DNA of 64,000 nt, from positions 3,990,001 to 4,054,000 of the forward strand of contig NZ_JAVIZX010000001.1 in the NCBI RefSeq assembly GCF_031453675.1, in the 5' to 3' direction. Below are positions 27,583 to 36,513 of this stretch, piece by piece. The notes below the pieces were generated by a model. It was not told the DNA's origin. It searched no databases and saw only the letters and a program-made list of their open reading frames with translations. Origin of the DNA: Paracidovorax wautersii. Its GTDB lineage: Bacteria; Pseudomonadota; Gammaproteobacteria; Burkholderiales; Burkholderiaceae_C. How positions within the stretch are numbered: position 1 is the first letter of the stretch; each line of letters opens with the position of its first letter. The translations under genes were made by a program, and so were the position numbers.

Positions 27583-28116
27583 ATGTCATCGCACAGCCTG
27601 CGCGGCCCGGCCGATCCGCCCCATCCGGCAAGCCGCTGGTATGCCAGCCACCACACCTGGCTGGTGGGCTGGCTGCACCGCAAGATCGGCTGCCCGCACG
27701 GCGCGGCCGACCTGGCGCAAGACACCTTCCTGCGGCTGCTGACTGCGCGGCCGATCGACCATGTGGCCGAGCCCCGGGCCTTCCTGACCACGGTCGCAAA
27801 GCGGGTGCTGTTCACCCACTGGCGCCGGCATGCGCTGGAGCAGGCGTATCTGCAGGCCCTGGCCGAACTGCCGCAGGCCACCGCGCCGTCGGTCGAAGAC
27901 ATGGCGTTGCTGCAAGAGGCGCTGCAGGCCATCGACCACCGCCTGAACGGCTTGCCGGGCAAGGTCCGGCAGGCGTTTCTGCTGCACCGCATCGACGAGA
28001 TGACGCATGTGCAGATTGCCGCCGCCATGGGTGTGTCGGTGGCCAGCGTGGAGCGCTACGTGAAGCAGGCGTACCTGCACTGCTGCCGGCAGGACGGCGA
28101 CGCCCACGCCCCATGA
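27583..28116 (+). CDS. FecI-type ECF RNA polymerase sigma factor
   Basis: 177 residues with sigma region 2 (GCPHGAADLAQDTFLRLLT) and region 4 helix-turn-helix (THVQIAAAMGVSVASVERYV). The FecI type is shown by length, sequence and the following FecR and TonB receptor genes. ATG 27583 has a GAGGAG site; longer frames lack one. Upstream, around 27467-27490, there is only a weak match to a Fur box. The stop overlaps the fecR-like start (ATGA). Confidence 0.92.
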   Translation: MSSHSLRGPADPPHPASRWYASHHTWLVGWLHRKIGCPHGAADLAQDTFLRLLTARPIDHVAEPRAFLTTVAKRVLFTHWRRHALEQAYLQALAELPQATAPSVEDMALLQEALQAIDHRLNGLPGKVRQAFLLHRIDEMTHVQIAAAMGVSVASVERYVKQAYLHCCRQDGDAHAP

Positions 28117-29144
28117 GCCCCCGCGTGCCCCCCGCCGCAGCCGACGACTGCATGGAAGCCGCCGTGGACTGGCAGGTGCGGCTGACCTCCGGCAACGCCT
28201 CGGCCGCCGACCGCGAAGCCCTCGCCCGCTGGCGCCAGGCCGATGCTCGCCACGAGGCCGCGTGGCAGCACGTGCAAGGGGTGCTGGCCGAGCCGGTGCG
28301 GCAGATCCACCGCATCGACCAGCACCACCCCGGGCAGTTGCCTGCCGTGCACCGCAGCCTCGACACGGCGCCCTCGCCGGCCGGGCGCCAGCGCAGGCGC
28401 ATCGTGGGCGGCACCGCCCTGCTGCTGGTGGCCGGCGCCGTCGGGTACGCATCGCACCGCAGCCAACCGCTCCGTGATCTGCTGGCCGACGTGCACACAG
28501 GCACCGCAGAGACGCGGCACACCGTGCTGCCCGACGGCAGCGGCCTGGAGCTGAACGCGCGCAGCGCCGTGGACATCCGCTTCACCGCCGAACGCCGCCT
28601 GGTGACCCTGCGTGCAGGCGAGCTGCTGGTGCAGGTGGCGCGCGACCCGGCCGCCGATGCGCTGGCCCGGCCCTTCGTCGTGCAGAGCCGGCACGGCACA
28701 GCGCAGGCCCTGGGCACCCGCTACCTGGTGCGCGAGGAGGCCGACCGCAGTCTGGTCGTGGTGTTGGAGCACAGCGTCATGCTGCAGACCGGCGACGGCG
28801 TGCAGCAGCTCTTGCGCGAGGGCGAAGCCGCCTGGATGGACGGCCAGCGCATCGAGCGGGCCGCACAGCGCATGGCGCACCGCGCCGCGTGGGCCGAAGG
28901 CGTTCTGGATGTGCGCGACGAGTCCCTGGGCGAGGTCGTCGCGGCCCTGCGGCCCTGGCGCAAGGGGCTGCTGCGCATCAGCCCTGCGGCCGCGCGGTTG
29001 CGGGTGTTCGGCGTGTTCCGGCTGGGCGACACGCAAGGAGCGTTGCAGGTACTGGTGGACACTCAGCCCATCACCGTGACCACCTATGGCCCGATGCTGA
29101 CCTTGATCGACCTGGATCCGGCGCAGCGAGCTGCAAGGCGTTGA
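28113..29144 (+). CDS. FecR-family transmembrane sigma regulator
   Basis: 343 residues. The N-terminal DUF4880-type segment (AVDWQVRLTSGNASAADREA, then HEAAWQHVQ) binds the sigma factor in the cytosol, a single membrane helix lies at about 97-114, and the periplasmic FecR domain follows (HTVLPDGSGLELNARSAVDI, FVVQSRHGTAQALGTRYLV). It relays the occupied-receptor signal from the TonB-dependent receptor to the FecI-type sigma factor. It is translationally coupled to the sigma gene. Confidence 0.92.
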   Translation: MSPRVPPAAADDCMEAAVDWQVRLTSGNASAADREALARWRQADARHEAAWQHVQGVLAEPVRQIHRIDQHHPGQLPAVHRSLDTAPSPAGRQRRRIVGGTALLLVAGAVGYASHRSQPLRDLLADVHTGTAETRHTVLPDGSGLELNARSAVDIRFTAERRLVTLRAGELLVQVARDPAADALARPFVVQSRHGTAQALGTRYLVREEADRSLVVVLEHSVMLQTGDGVQQLLREGEAAWMDGQRIERAAQRMAHRAAWAEGVLDVRDESLGEVVAALRPWRKGLLRISPAAARLRVFGVFRLGDTQGALQVLVDTQPITVTTYGPMLTLIDLDPAQRAARR

Positions 29145-29191
29145 AGACAGGCTTCGGGCAGATCCGGAAGAGAGCCTGGTGACCGACCGGG

Positions 29192-29221
29192 AGCCCGTCA
29201 GAAAAAAATGAACGGGTTTTG
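29192..29221 (+). terminator. possible terminator between fecR-like and receptor genes
   Basis: AGCCCGT pairs with ACGGGTT around an A-rich loop and is followed by a short T stretch. It is weak, and read-through would allow partial cotranscription of the receptor. Confidence 0.4.
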
Positions 29222-29293
29222 AGGGGTTTTGCCCGGCTCGTTCGACAGGGGAAGAACGCCTTCCTCCAACGCTCCGCACAGGAACCCGATCCC

Positions 29294-31756
29294 ATGCCAC
29301 ACACCACCCTTCGCCCGCGCCTGCTGGGAGCGGCATTGGCCGCTGCCCTGGGCAGCGCCAGCTTCGCGCAGACCGCCACGACCGCTACGACCGCCGCGCC
29401 CTCCGAAGGCACACGTGCCAGCCCTGCCCAGGCGGCGCAGCACTGGGATCTGCCCGCCGGCCCGCTGGGCGACACCCTGGCCCGCATCGCGCGCCAGAGC
29501 GGCGGGGTGCTCTCCGCCGACCCGGCCCTGCTGCGCGGCAAGACGGCGCCCGCGGTGCGTGGCAGCTTCGGTAGCGAAGAGGCCGCGCAGCGCGCCCTGG
29601 CGGGCTCGGGCCTGGAGCTGCGGCGCCTGGGGGGCAACGCCCTCACCGTGCTGCCAGCCAGCGCACCGGCCGGGCCGGCGCCGGCCCCTGCCGGCAGTTC
29701 GGCCGCCGAGCGCAGCCTGGGCACCGTGACGGTGGAAGGCTCGCGCGACCCCAACCTGCTGTACCAGCCCTTCGCGGGCGGGCAGGTCGCCAAGGGCGCG
29801 CGCCTGGGTGCCCTGGGCAACACCGCGTTGCTGGACTCGCCCTTCGCCATCAGCGGCTACACCGAGCAGGCCGCGCGCGACGCGCAGGCCCGGCGTCTCA
29901 TCGACGTGCTGGCGGTGGATCCGGCCGTGCGCTCCACCAACTCCGAGAGCCACGCCGTCGATGTGTTCTTCCTGCGCGGCCTGCCCATGCTGAGCCAGGA
30001 CATCTCCTTCAACGAAACCTTTGCGGTGGTGGATGCGCGGCGTATCGCGGTGGAACAGTTCGAGCGCATCGAAGTCCTCAAGGGCCCCAGCGCGCTGCTG
30101 AACGGCATCGGGCCCAACAGCTCCACCACGGGCGGCACCATCAACCTGGTGCCCAAGCGCGGCACCGACGTGCCGCTGACCCGCCTGACCCTGTCGGGTA
30201 CGTCCCATGGCCAGATGGGTGCGCACTTGGATGCCGGGCGCCGCTTCGGTCCCGACAACCAGTGGGGCGTACGCGTGAATGCAGCCACCCGCGATGGCGG
30301 CACCACCGGCGTGCACGACGAGAAGGTGGGCACCGACCACCTCTCGGCCGCGCTCGATTACGCGGGCGAGAGGCTGCGTGCCAGCCTGGACGTGGCCCAG
30401 AACCGCCGCCACTACGACGGCTTTCCGCAGTTCATGCGCTTCAACGAAGGCTTTGCGCTGCCCTCGCCTCCTTTGACGACCCACACCTACAGCCAGTCGT
30501 GGGACCGCAGCGACACCAAAAGCTCGGCCGCGGTGTCGCGCATCGAGTACGACCTGACGCCCGACTCCACCGTTTTCGGCGTGCTGGGCGGCGTCAACTA
30601 CGAAGAGTCCAACGTGAATGCGGGCAACCCCCGCATCACCTCGGCCAGCGGCAACTTCAGCGCCCAGCCCAGCATCTTCAAGACCGAATCGCAGCTACGC
30701 TCATCCGAACTGGGCTGGCGCACGCGCTTTGCCACCGGCCCCGTCAAGCACCGCGTCGTGCTGGGCTATTCGCGCGTCACCGGCGTGGGGCAAAGCCTGA
30801 GCCAGCCCATGGGCCGCGCGCTCGCCAGCAACCTGTACAACCCCGTCTTCATCGACCAGCCCGCGCTGCCCACCGGCGGCAGGCTGCTGCGCTTTCAGGA
30901 TACCAAGTCCGAGAGCCTGGCGCTGATGGACTCCCTGCACCTGCTGGATGAGCGCCTGCACCTGATCGCCGGTCTGCGCTACCAGAAGCTGGACATCGGC
31001 GAGTTCGCCGCGGGTGTGGAGCAGCGCCGCTTCGAGCAGAGCGCCACGGCGCCTTCGCTCGGTGCCAGCTTCAAGCTGATGCCCACTTTGTCGATCTACG
31101 CCAACTACGCCGAAGGCCTGTCGCAAGGCCCCGTGGCGCCGGGCTCGACCGCCAACGTCGGCCAGGTGTTTCCGCCGTTCAAGGGCAAACAGATCGAGAC
31201 GGGCGTGAAATACGACGCCGGCCCGTTCGGCGCCAGTGCCTCGCTGTTCCAGATCCGGCAGCCCGTGTCGTTCGTGAACGGCTCGAACTTCCTGGTGGTC
31301 GACGGCGAGCTGCGCAACCGGGGCCTGGAGTTCTCGGTGTACGGCGAAGTGGCGAAGAGCGTGCGCCTGAATGCGGGCCTGGCGCTGTTCGATGCCGTGC
31401 AGTCCAAGACCCTGAACGGCGCCAACGACGGCAAGAAGGCCATCGGCGTGCCCGACTACAGCCTGGTGCTGAGTGGCGAGTGGGACCTGGCCCCCGTACC
31501 CGGCCTGACGCTCACCGGCCGCTACACCAAGGTCGCCAGCCAGGTCGCGAGCGCCAACAACGCGCAGCGCATTCCCGGCTACGACAGCTACGACCTGGGC
31601 CTGCGCTACGCCACGCGCCTGGCCGGCAAGGCCACCGTCTTCCGGCTCACCGTGGAGAACGTGGCGGACTCGTCGCACTGGTTGGCGGTGCGCACCGGCT
31701 TCCTCACGCGCAGCACGCCCCGCACCGCACTGTTCTCGGTCAGCACCGATTTCTGA
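29294..31756 (+). CDS. TonB-dependent ferric-siderophore receptor with STN signalling domain (FecA-type)
   Basis: 820 residues. Signal peptide 1 to about 26 (LLGAALAAALGSASFAQ), then an STN secretin/TonB domain (HWDLPAGPLGDTLARIARQS, residues about 48-110) that contacts the FecR-type regulator, a plug domain with RGLPMLSQDISFNE and the GGTINLVPKR segment, and a 22-strand barrel ending in the outer-membrane signature LFSVSTDF. It should import a ferric siderophore and switch on its own sigma factor when loaded. Which siderophore is unknown. ATG 29294 is used because it opens the signal peptide. Confidence 0.93.
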   Translation: MPHTTLRPRLLGAALAAALGSASFAQTATTATTAAPSEGTRASPAQAAQHWDLPAGPLGDTLARIARQSGGVLSADPALLRGKTAPAVRGSFGSEEAAQRALAGSGLELRRLGGNALTVLPASAPAGPAPAPAGSSAAERSLGTVTVEGSRDPNLLYQPFAGGQVAKGARLGALGNTALLDSPFAISGYTEQAARDAQARRLIDVLAVDPAVRSTNSESHAVDVFFLRGLPMLSQDISFNETFAVVDARRIAVEQFERIEVLKGPSALLNGIGPNSSTTGGTINLVPKRGTDVPLTRLTLSGTSHGQMGAHLDAGRRFGPDNQWGVRVNAATRDGGTTGVHDEKVGTDHLSAALDYAGERLRASLDVAQNRRHYDGFPQFMRFNEGFALPSPPLTTHTYSQSWDRSDTKSSAAVSRIEYDLTPDSTVFGVLGGVNYEESNVNAGNPRITSASGNFSAQPSIFKTESQLRSSELGWRTRFATGPVKHRVVLGYSRVTGVGQSLSQPMGRALASNLYNPVFIDQPALPTGGRLLRFQDTKSESLALMDSLHLLDERLHLIAGLRYQKLDIGEFAAGVEQRRFEQSATAPSLGASFKLMPTLSIYANYAEGLSQGPVAPGSTANVGQVFPPFKGKQIETGVKYDAGPFGASASLFQIRQPVSFVNGSNFLVVDGELRNRGLEFSVYGEVAKSVRLNAGLALFDAVQSKTLNGANDGKKAIGVPDYSLVLSGEWDLAPVPGLTLTGRYTKVASQVASANNAQRIPGYDSYDLGLRYATRLAGKATVFRLTVENVADSSHWLAVRTGFLTRSTPRTALFSVSTDF

Positions 31757-31872
31757 CCACGGCGGCGCCCGCCCGCGCCCCCAGGGCGCGCGGGCTACGC
31801 CAGCCCCGGTGGCCGGGCAGCCCGGGCGAAGGCGGCACAATCGCCTCCTTTCGCGCTACCCCACCCCACACC

Positions 31873-33201
31873 GTGCCGACACTTTCCTCCTTCGACGCCG
31901 TCATCATCGGAGCCGGCGCGGCCGGCCTTTTCTGCGCCGCCCAGGCGGGCCAGCGCGGCCTGAAGGTGCTGCTGATCGACCACGCCGAGAAGGTGGCCGA
32001 GAAGATCCGCATCTCGGGCGGCGGGCGCTGCAACTTCACCAACCGCGACCTGGACGTGCGCGCGCCGCACAAGCACTTCGTGGGGCAGAACCCGCAGTTC
32101 GCGCGCTCGGCCCTCTCGCGCTACACGCCGGCGGACTTCATCGCGCTGATGGACCGCCACGGCATCGCGCACCACGAGAAGCACAAGGGCCAGCTGTTTG
32201 CCGACCGGTCGGCCGAGGACATCATCCAGATGCTGCTGGCCGAGTGCGCGGAGGGTGGCGTGGAGCGCTGGCAGCCCTGCAGCGTGAAAAAAATAGCCTT
32301 TTCGACCTCCAGCGCAGATGCAGCAAGCGCAAGCAGCTATCAAATCGATACCGATCGCGGTCCGGTGCAGGCGCGCAGCCTGGTCATCGCCACGGGCGGA
32401 CTGTCGATCCCGAAGATCGGCGCCACCGACTTCGGCTACCGGCTGGCGCAGCAGTTCGGCATTCCGCTCATCGAGCGGCGCCCAGGACTGGTGCCGCTCA
32501 CCTTCGACGGCGAAGGCTGGGCGCCGTATGCGCAACTGGCGGGCCTGGCCTTGCCGGTCGAGATCAGCACCGGGATGCATCACAGCCCCCACGCTCCGCC
32601 GCTGAGCGGGTCGCTGCCCCCCGAGGGGGCCGTTTCTGCCTCGGGGCGGCCCAGCGGCAGAAAGAAAGACCGCATGGCCTTTCTGGAGGATCTGCTGTTC
32701 ACACACCGCGGGCTCTCCGGTCCGGCCGTGCTGCAGATCTCCAGCTACTGGCAACCGGGTACGCCGCTGTCCATCGACCTGGCGCCGGGCAAGGACATCG
32801 CCGACGCACTGGCGCAGGGCAAGGCCCGCTCCCGCAAGCTCATCGCCAACGAACTCGCCGCGCATGTACCCAGCCGCCTGGCCGATGCCTGGGCCCAGCA
32901 AAGCCCCGATTGGCAGCGCCCCATCAACGAAGCGGCCGACAAGGCCCTGGCGCGCCTGGCCGAGCAGTTCACGCGCTGGCAGCTCACCCCCACCGGCACC
33001 GAGGGCTACAAGAAGGCCGAGGTGACGCTGGGCGGCGTGGACACGCGCGCGCTGTCGCAGCAGACGATGGAAGCCAAGGCGCAGCCGGGCCTGTACTTCA
33101 TCGGCGAGGTCGTCGACATCACCGGCTGGCTGGGCGGCTACAACTTCCAATGGGCCTGGGCCAGCGCCTTCGCCTGCGCGCAGGCCCTGCCCGGCGCCTG
33201 A
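31873..33201 (+). CDS. NAD(P)/FAD-dependent oxidoreductase, BaiN/HI0933-like, with two repeat-derived insertions
   Basis: 442 residues from a GTG start (VPTLSSFDAVIIGAGAAG). FAD-binding GAGAAGLFCA is at the N-terminus, then IRISGGGRCNFTNRD, the mid signature IATGGLSIPKIGATDFGY and the C-terminal GEVVDITGWLGGYNFQWAW, all typical of the HI0933 family, whose reaction is poorly known. Two stretches are foreign to the family: residues about 138-160, encoded by a reverse copy of the dispersed hairpin repeat, and residues about 237-267, encoded by a GC-rich palindromic block. Both keep the frame, so the flavoprotein may be functional with extra loops. Confidence 0.87.
   Translation: MPTLSSFDAVIIGAGAAGLFCAAQAGQRGLKVLLIDHAEKVAEKIRISGGGRCNFTNRDLDVRAPHKHFVGQNPQFARSALSRYTPADFIALMDRHGIAHHEKHKGQLFADRSAEDIIQMLLAECAEGGVERWQPCSVKKIAFSTSSADAASASSYQIDTDRGPVQARSLVIATGGLSIPKIGATDFGYRLAQQFGIPLIERRPGLVPLTFDGEGWAPYAQLAGLALPVEISTGMHHSPHAPPLSGSLPPEGAVSASGRPSGRKKDRMAFLEDLLFTHRGLSGPAVLQISSYWQPGTPLSIDLAPGKDIADALAQGKARSRKLIANELAAHVPSRLADAWAQQSPDWQRPINEAADKALARLAEQFTRWQLTPTGTEGYKKAEVTLGGVDTRALSQQTMEAKAQPGLYFIGEVVDITGWLGGYNFQWAWASAFACAQALPGA
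32289..32350 (-). repeat. dispersed hairpin repeat read in frame inside the BaiN-like gene
   Basis: On the complement it reads TTTGATAGCTGCTTGCGCTT, then a loop, GCGCTGGAGGTCGAAAA and a T run, fitting the family consensus. It encodes a low-complexity Ala/Ser stretch. Confidence 0.65.
32583..32672. repeat. GC-rich palindromic block inserted in the BaiN-like gene
   Basis: Contains CTGCCCCCCGAGGGGGCCGT, followed by CGGGGCGGCCC. A related closing segment (GCGGGGCGGCCC) occurs in the intergenic block at 47399-47490. It adds about 30 codons between two normally adjacent family blocks. Confidence 0.6.
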
Positions 33202-33211
33202 ACGGGCCTGC

Positions 33212-33949
33212 TCAGCCGCCGGCCACTTCGGCCCAGCGGGCGTGGCCCAGCCCGTCGCGCAAGGCCACGGCGCCGCGCGGCGTGATCGACAGGGCCCGGG
33301 TGCCCGTGCCGCGCAGCAGCCAGCCGCTGTCCAGACTGTGCTGGCAGATCAGCGCGCCCAGCCGGCCCGCCAGGTGCGGGCGGCGCTCGCTCCAGTCCAG
33401 GCACGGGCGGCACTGCGGGCGCTTGCCGGCCTGGCCGGCCGCCATGGCAGCGGCCCCGATGTCGATGCCCAGGCGCTGCAGCACGCTGCCGGCGCGGTCC
33501 GTCACCTGGGCGGCCCCCTCGCCATCGAACACCACGGCGCCTTCTTCCAGCAAATGGCCCGCGAGGGCCACGCCCAGCCGCCCCGCCAGGTGGTCGTAGC
33601 AGGTGCGGGCCAGGCGCAGGGCCGCATCGCGCGGGCCGACCACCACCCGGCGCGGAGCAGCCTGCGATGAGGCCGACGGCACGGCCAGCTGCATCAGCCC
33701 CTCCAGCACGCGCGCCACCTCGGGCGAGGCCAGTCGGTGGTAGCGGTGGCGGCCCTGCCGCTCCACCTGCAGCAGCTGCGCCTCGACCAGCAGGCCCAGA
33801 TGCCGGCTGGCCGTGGCCGGCGTGATGTGCGCGGCATCGGCCAGTTCGCAGGCCGTGAGCGCGCGGCCGTCCATCAGGGCCATCAGCATGGCCGTGCGGG
33901 CCGGCTCGCCCACCAGGGCGGCCACGTGCGCGATGCGGTTGGTGTTCAT
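33212..33949 (-). CDS. ArsR-type winged-helix transcriptional regulator
   Basis: 245 residues. The first 90 form an ArsR helix-turn-helix domain (ACELADAAHITPATASRHLG) with a wing, QGRHRYHRL. The C-terminal 150 residues are an extension with CRPCLDWSERRPHLAGRLGA, typical of a subgroup of longer ArsR proteins; the Cys pair could bind metal. ATG 33949 (MNTNRIAHV) is chosen. It is divergent from an MFS exporter gene whose start is 86 bases away, suggesting it represses that gene. Confidence 0.85.
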   Translation of the reverse strand: MNTNRIAHVAALVGEPARTAMLMALMDGRALTACELADAAHITPATASRHLGLLVEAQLLQVERQGRHRYHRLASPEVARVLEGLMQLAVPSASSQAAPRRVVVGPRDAALRLARTCYDHLAGRLGVALAGHLLEEGAVVFDGEGAAQVTDRAGSVLQRLGIDIGAAAMAAGQAGKRPQCRPCLDWSERRPHLAGRLGALICQHSLDSGWLLRGTGTRALSITPRGAVALRDGLGHARWAEVAGG

Positions 33950-34035
33950 GCCCTGCAGTGTGCGGCAACTGCCGGCCGCCACGCTTCGTTCTGCAGCGAA
34001 GCATGGCCGCGCTGCGGCGGGGCACGATCACCGCC

Positions 34036-35307
34036 ATGCTGCATCCGTCGTCTCCTCCCGCCCTCCCCGCGCCCCGCTTCCACGGCACCGCCGTCGTCCA
34101 TGCGGCCTTCGTGATCGCGCTCTTCGGCTGGGGGGTGGGGTTCTACGGCCCCCCCATCTTTCTGTACGCCGTGGCTGCGCGCACCGGCTGGCCCCTCGCC
34201 CTGGTGTCGGCCGCCGTCACCCTGCACTTCCTGTGGGGCGCCGCCGTGGTGGCCTGCCTGCCCCGCCTGCACGCCCGCTGGGGCCTGCCGGCCGTCACGG
34301 TCGCGGGCACCGCGGCGCTGGCGCTGGGCGTGGCCGGATGGGCGCACGCGCAGCAGCCCTGGCAACTGGCTGCGGCGGCCCTGCTGAGCGGCGGAGGCTG
34401 GGTCACCATCGGAGCGGCGGGCATCAATGCCATGGTGTCGCCGTGGTTCGTGCAGCACCGTGTGGCCGCGCTGTCCCGGGCTTACAACGGCGCCAGCATC
34501 GGGGGCATGGTGTTTTCGCCGCTGTGGGGCGCCTTGATCGCGCGGTGGGGTTTTGCCACGGCAGCCTGGGTGGTGGGCGCGTGCATGGTGCTCACCATCG
34601 CGGTGCTTGCGCGCCGCGTGCTCGCGCCCACACCGGCCGCGCTGGGCCAGCAGGCCGATGGCAGCGGCGCGCCTGCGGCACCCGCTGCGCGGCGGGCCGC
34701 AGCGCCGGCCGCCGTCTGGGCGCCGCTGGCAGGCCGCGCGCTGTGGGCCGAGCGCCGCTTCCAGACCCTGGCCGCCGCCATGGCGCTGGGGCTGTTCGCG
34801 CAGATCGGCCTGGTCGCGCACCTGTACACCTTGCTGGTCCCGCACCTCGGCCCGCAGGGCGCTGGATGGGCCATGGCGCTGGCCACGGCCTGCGCACTGG
34901 GAGGCCGGGCGCTGGCTGCCCGGTGCCTGCGCTCGGTGGGCGACCGGCGGGCCGTGGCCTGCATCAGCTATGGGGTGCAGATGGCCGGCTCGCTCGTGCT
35001 GCTGGCCGCGCCGGGTGACGGGCCCGCACTGTGGCTGGGCCTGGTGCTGTTCGGCGCCGGGATCGGCAATGCCACCTCGCTGCCGCCGCTGGTGGCGCAG
35101 ACGGACTTCGCCGCGCAGGACGTGGCGCGCGTCGTCGCCCTCATCGTGGCGCTGTCGCAGGCGCTGTACGCACTCGCGCCCATGGCCTTTGCGTTGCTGC
35201 TGGGCGCCAGCACAGGCACGGCACCGTTCTTCGCCGCTGCGGCGCTGCTGCAGCTCATCGCCCTCGTGCTGCTGTGGAGCGGGCGCACGAAGGGCATGGA
35301 CGTCTAG
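34036..35307 (+). CDS. MFS transporter
   Basis: 423 residues with 12 predicted membrane helices. The first helix is AAFVIALFGWGVGFYGPPIFLY, and the central cytosolic loop is Ala-rich (about residues 200-230). It resembles oxalate/formate-like or CynX-like MFS carriers only loosely, and the substrate is unknown. ATG 34036 is preferred; an upstream ATG at 34003 would add an Arg-rich tail. It is controlled in all likelihood by the divergent ArsR-type gene, and is followed 39 bases later by the NIPSNAP gene. Confidence 0.85.
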   Translation: MLHPSSPPALPAPRFHGTAVVHAAFVIALFGWGVGFYGPPIFLYAVAARTGWPLALVSAAVTLHFLWGAAVVACLPRLHARWGLPAVTVAGTAALALGVAGWAHAQQPWQLAAAALLSGGGWVTIGAAGINAMVSPWFVQHRVAALSRAYNGASIGGMVFSPLWGALIARWGFATAAWVVGACMVLTIAVLARRVLAPTPAALGQQADGSGAPAAPAARRAAAPAAVWAPLAGRALWAERRFQTLAAAMALGLFAQIGLVAHLYTLLVPHLGPQGAGWAMALATACALGGRALAARCLRSVGDRRAVACISYGVQMAGSLVLLAAPGDGPALWLGLVLFGAGIGNATSLPPLVAQTDFAAQDVARVVALIVALSQALYALAPMAFALLLGASTGTAPFFAAAALLQLIALVLLWSGRTKGMDV

Positions 35308-35346
35308 ATCGCCCGCATTCCTTCACCTTACCCACAGGAGCCCTGC

Positions 35347-35703
35347 ATGACCCTCACCTGCTTCATCCGCTACGAGATCGACCCCTTCCAGCTCGACGCC
35401 TTCCGTGCCTACGCCGAACACTGGGGCAGCATCATCCCGCGCTGCGGCGGACACCTGGTGGGCTACTTCGTGCCCAGCGAAGGTACCAACTACGAAGCCT
35501 GGGGCTTGATCGCCTTCGACAGCCTGGCCGCGTACGAGGCCTACCGCGTGCGCCTGCGCGCCGATCCGGAGGGACGGGCCAACTTCGAGCGGGCGCAGCG
35601 CCAGCGCTTCATCCTGCACGAGGAGCGCACCTTCACCGAAGTGGTGGAAGGCACCTTCCAGCGGCCGGCCCAGTCCATCGCCCCTGCGGAGGTGTCGTCA
35701 TGA
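35347..35703 (+). CDS. NIPSNAP-family small protein
   Basis: 118 residues with the dimeric alpha/beta barrel fold. NIPSNAP signatures: [40 protein letters not shown], and [12 protein letters not shown]. The function of bacterial members is not established. An ACAGGAG site precedes ATG 35347. It overlaps the next gene by four bases, so the two small proteins are probably made together. Confidence 0.85.
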   Translation: MTLTCFIRYEIDPFQLDAFRAYAEHWGSIIPRCGGHLVGYFVPSEGTNYEAWGLIAFDSLAAYEAYRVRLRADPEGRANFERAQRQRFILHEERTFTEVVEGTFQRPAQSIAPAEVSS

Positions 35704-36044
35704 TCGCGGTCATCTTCGAGGTGCTGCCCAGCGAGGCCGGCCGGGCCGAGTACCTGCAGACGGCCGCCGAGCTGCGCGGGCAACTGGAGCAGATCGACGG
35801 CTTCGTCTCGGTCGAGCGGTTCGAGAGCCTGGGCCAGCCCGGCAAGCTGCTGTCGCTCTCGTTCTGGCGCGACGAGGCCGCCGTGGCCCGCTGGCGCGCG
35901 CTGCCTGAGCACCGCAGCGCCCAGTCCGCGGGCCGTGTCGGCGTGTTTGCCGACTACCGCCTGCGCGTGGCCGAGGTGCTGCGCGACTACGGCCTGCACG
36001 CCCGGCAGGAGGCGCCGCCGGACGCGCGCAACTACCACGGTTGA
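35700..36044 (+). CDS. antibiotic biosynthesis monooxygenase (ABM) domain protein
   Basis: 114 residues. A single ABM ferredoxin-like domain ([59 protein letters not shown]). The family includes cofactor-free oxygenases and haem-degrading enzymes, but most small members are uncharacterised. It is translationally coupled to the NIPSNAP gene, a protein of the same overall fold, so a heteromeric barrel is conceivable. Confidence 0.85.
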   Translation: MIAVIFEVLPSEAGRAEYLQTAAELRGQLEQIDGFVSVERFESLGQPGKLLSLSFWRDEAAVARWRALPEHRSAQSAGRVGVFADYRLRVAEVLRDYGLHARQEAPPDARNYHG

Positions 36045-36065
36045 TGCGGCCGGGCCCAGCATGCC

Positions 36066-36093
36066 TTGCCTGCCGTTTACAGGCCGCTATAAT
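36066..36093 (+). promoter_or_regulatory. sigma70 promoter of rpsU
   Basis: TTGCCT, a 16-base spacer, then a perfect TATAAT (36088-36093), about 125 bases before the rpsU start. This leaves a leader of about 115 bases. Confidence 0.65.
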
Positions 36094-36218
36094 GTCGGGC
36101 TTTGCTGGCAAACCTCCGTCGGCCAATACTAGTTATAGACGGGGAAACCGCTATGTACGTCCTGAGGGCCCGATCTCCCGCAAGACCTCTGCAGGCACCA
36201 TTTGGAAACCATTAGCTA

Positions 36219-36431
36219 ATGACCACCATCCGTGTAAAAGAGAACGAACCCTTTGACGTGGCACTGCGCCGCTTCAAGCGCACCATCGAAAAGCTGGGCC
36301 TGCTGACCGACCTGCGCGCCCGCGAGTTCTACGAAAAGCCCACTGCTGAGCGCAAGCGCAAGAAGGCTGCCGCCGTCAAGCGCCACTACAAGCGCGTGCG
36401 CAGCATGCAGCTGCCCAAGAAGCTGTACTGA
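36219..36431 (+). CDS. rpsU: 30S ribosomal protein S21
   Basis: 70 residues, full length for the family: [20 protein letters not shown] at the start and a very basic tail ([20 protein letters not shown]). S21 sits on the 30S platform near the anti-Shine-Dalgarno. It has its own promoter and is followed by a strong terminator. In many proteobacteria it lies next to tsaD on one side and dnaG-rpoD on the other; here yqeY follows. Confidence 0.97.
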
Positions 36432-36470
36432 GTACCGCTTCCGGTTGAGCCCTCTTAGGAGGACCGCCGC

Positions 36471-36510
36471 AAAACCCGCGCTAGGGACGCCAAGCGCGGG
36501 TTTTCGTTTT
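36471..36510 (+). terminator. rpsU terminator
   Basis: AAAACCCGCGCT (36471-36482) pairs perfectly with AGCGCGGGTTTT (36493-36504), followed by CGTTTTTT. Confidence 0.9.
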
Positions 36511-36513
36511 TTC

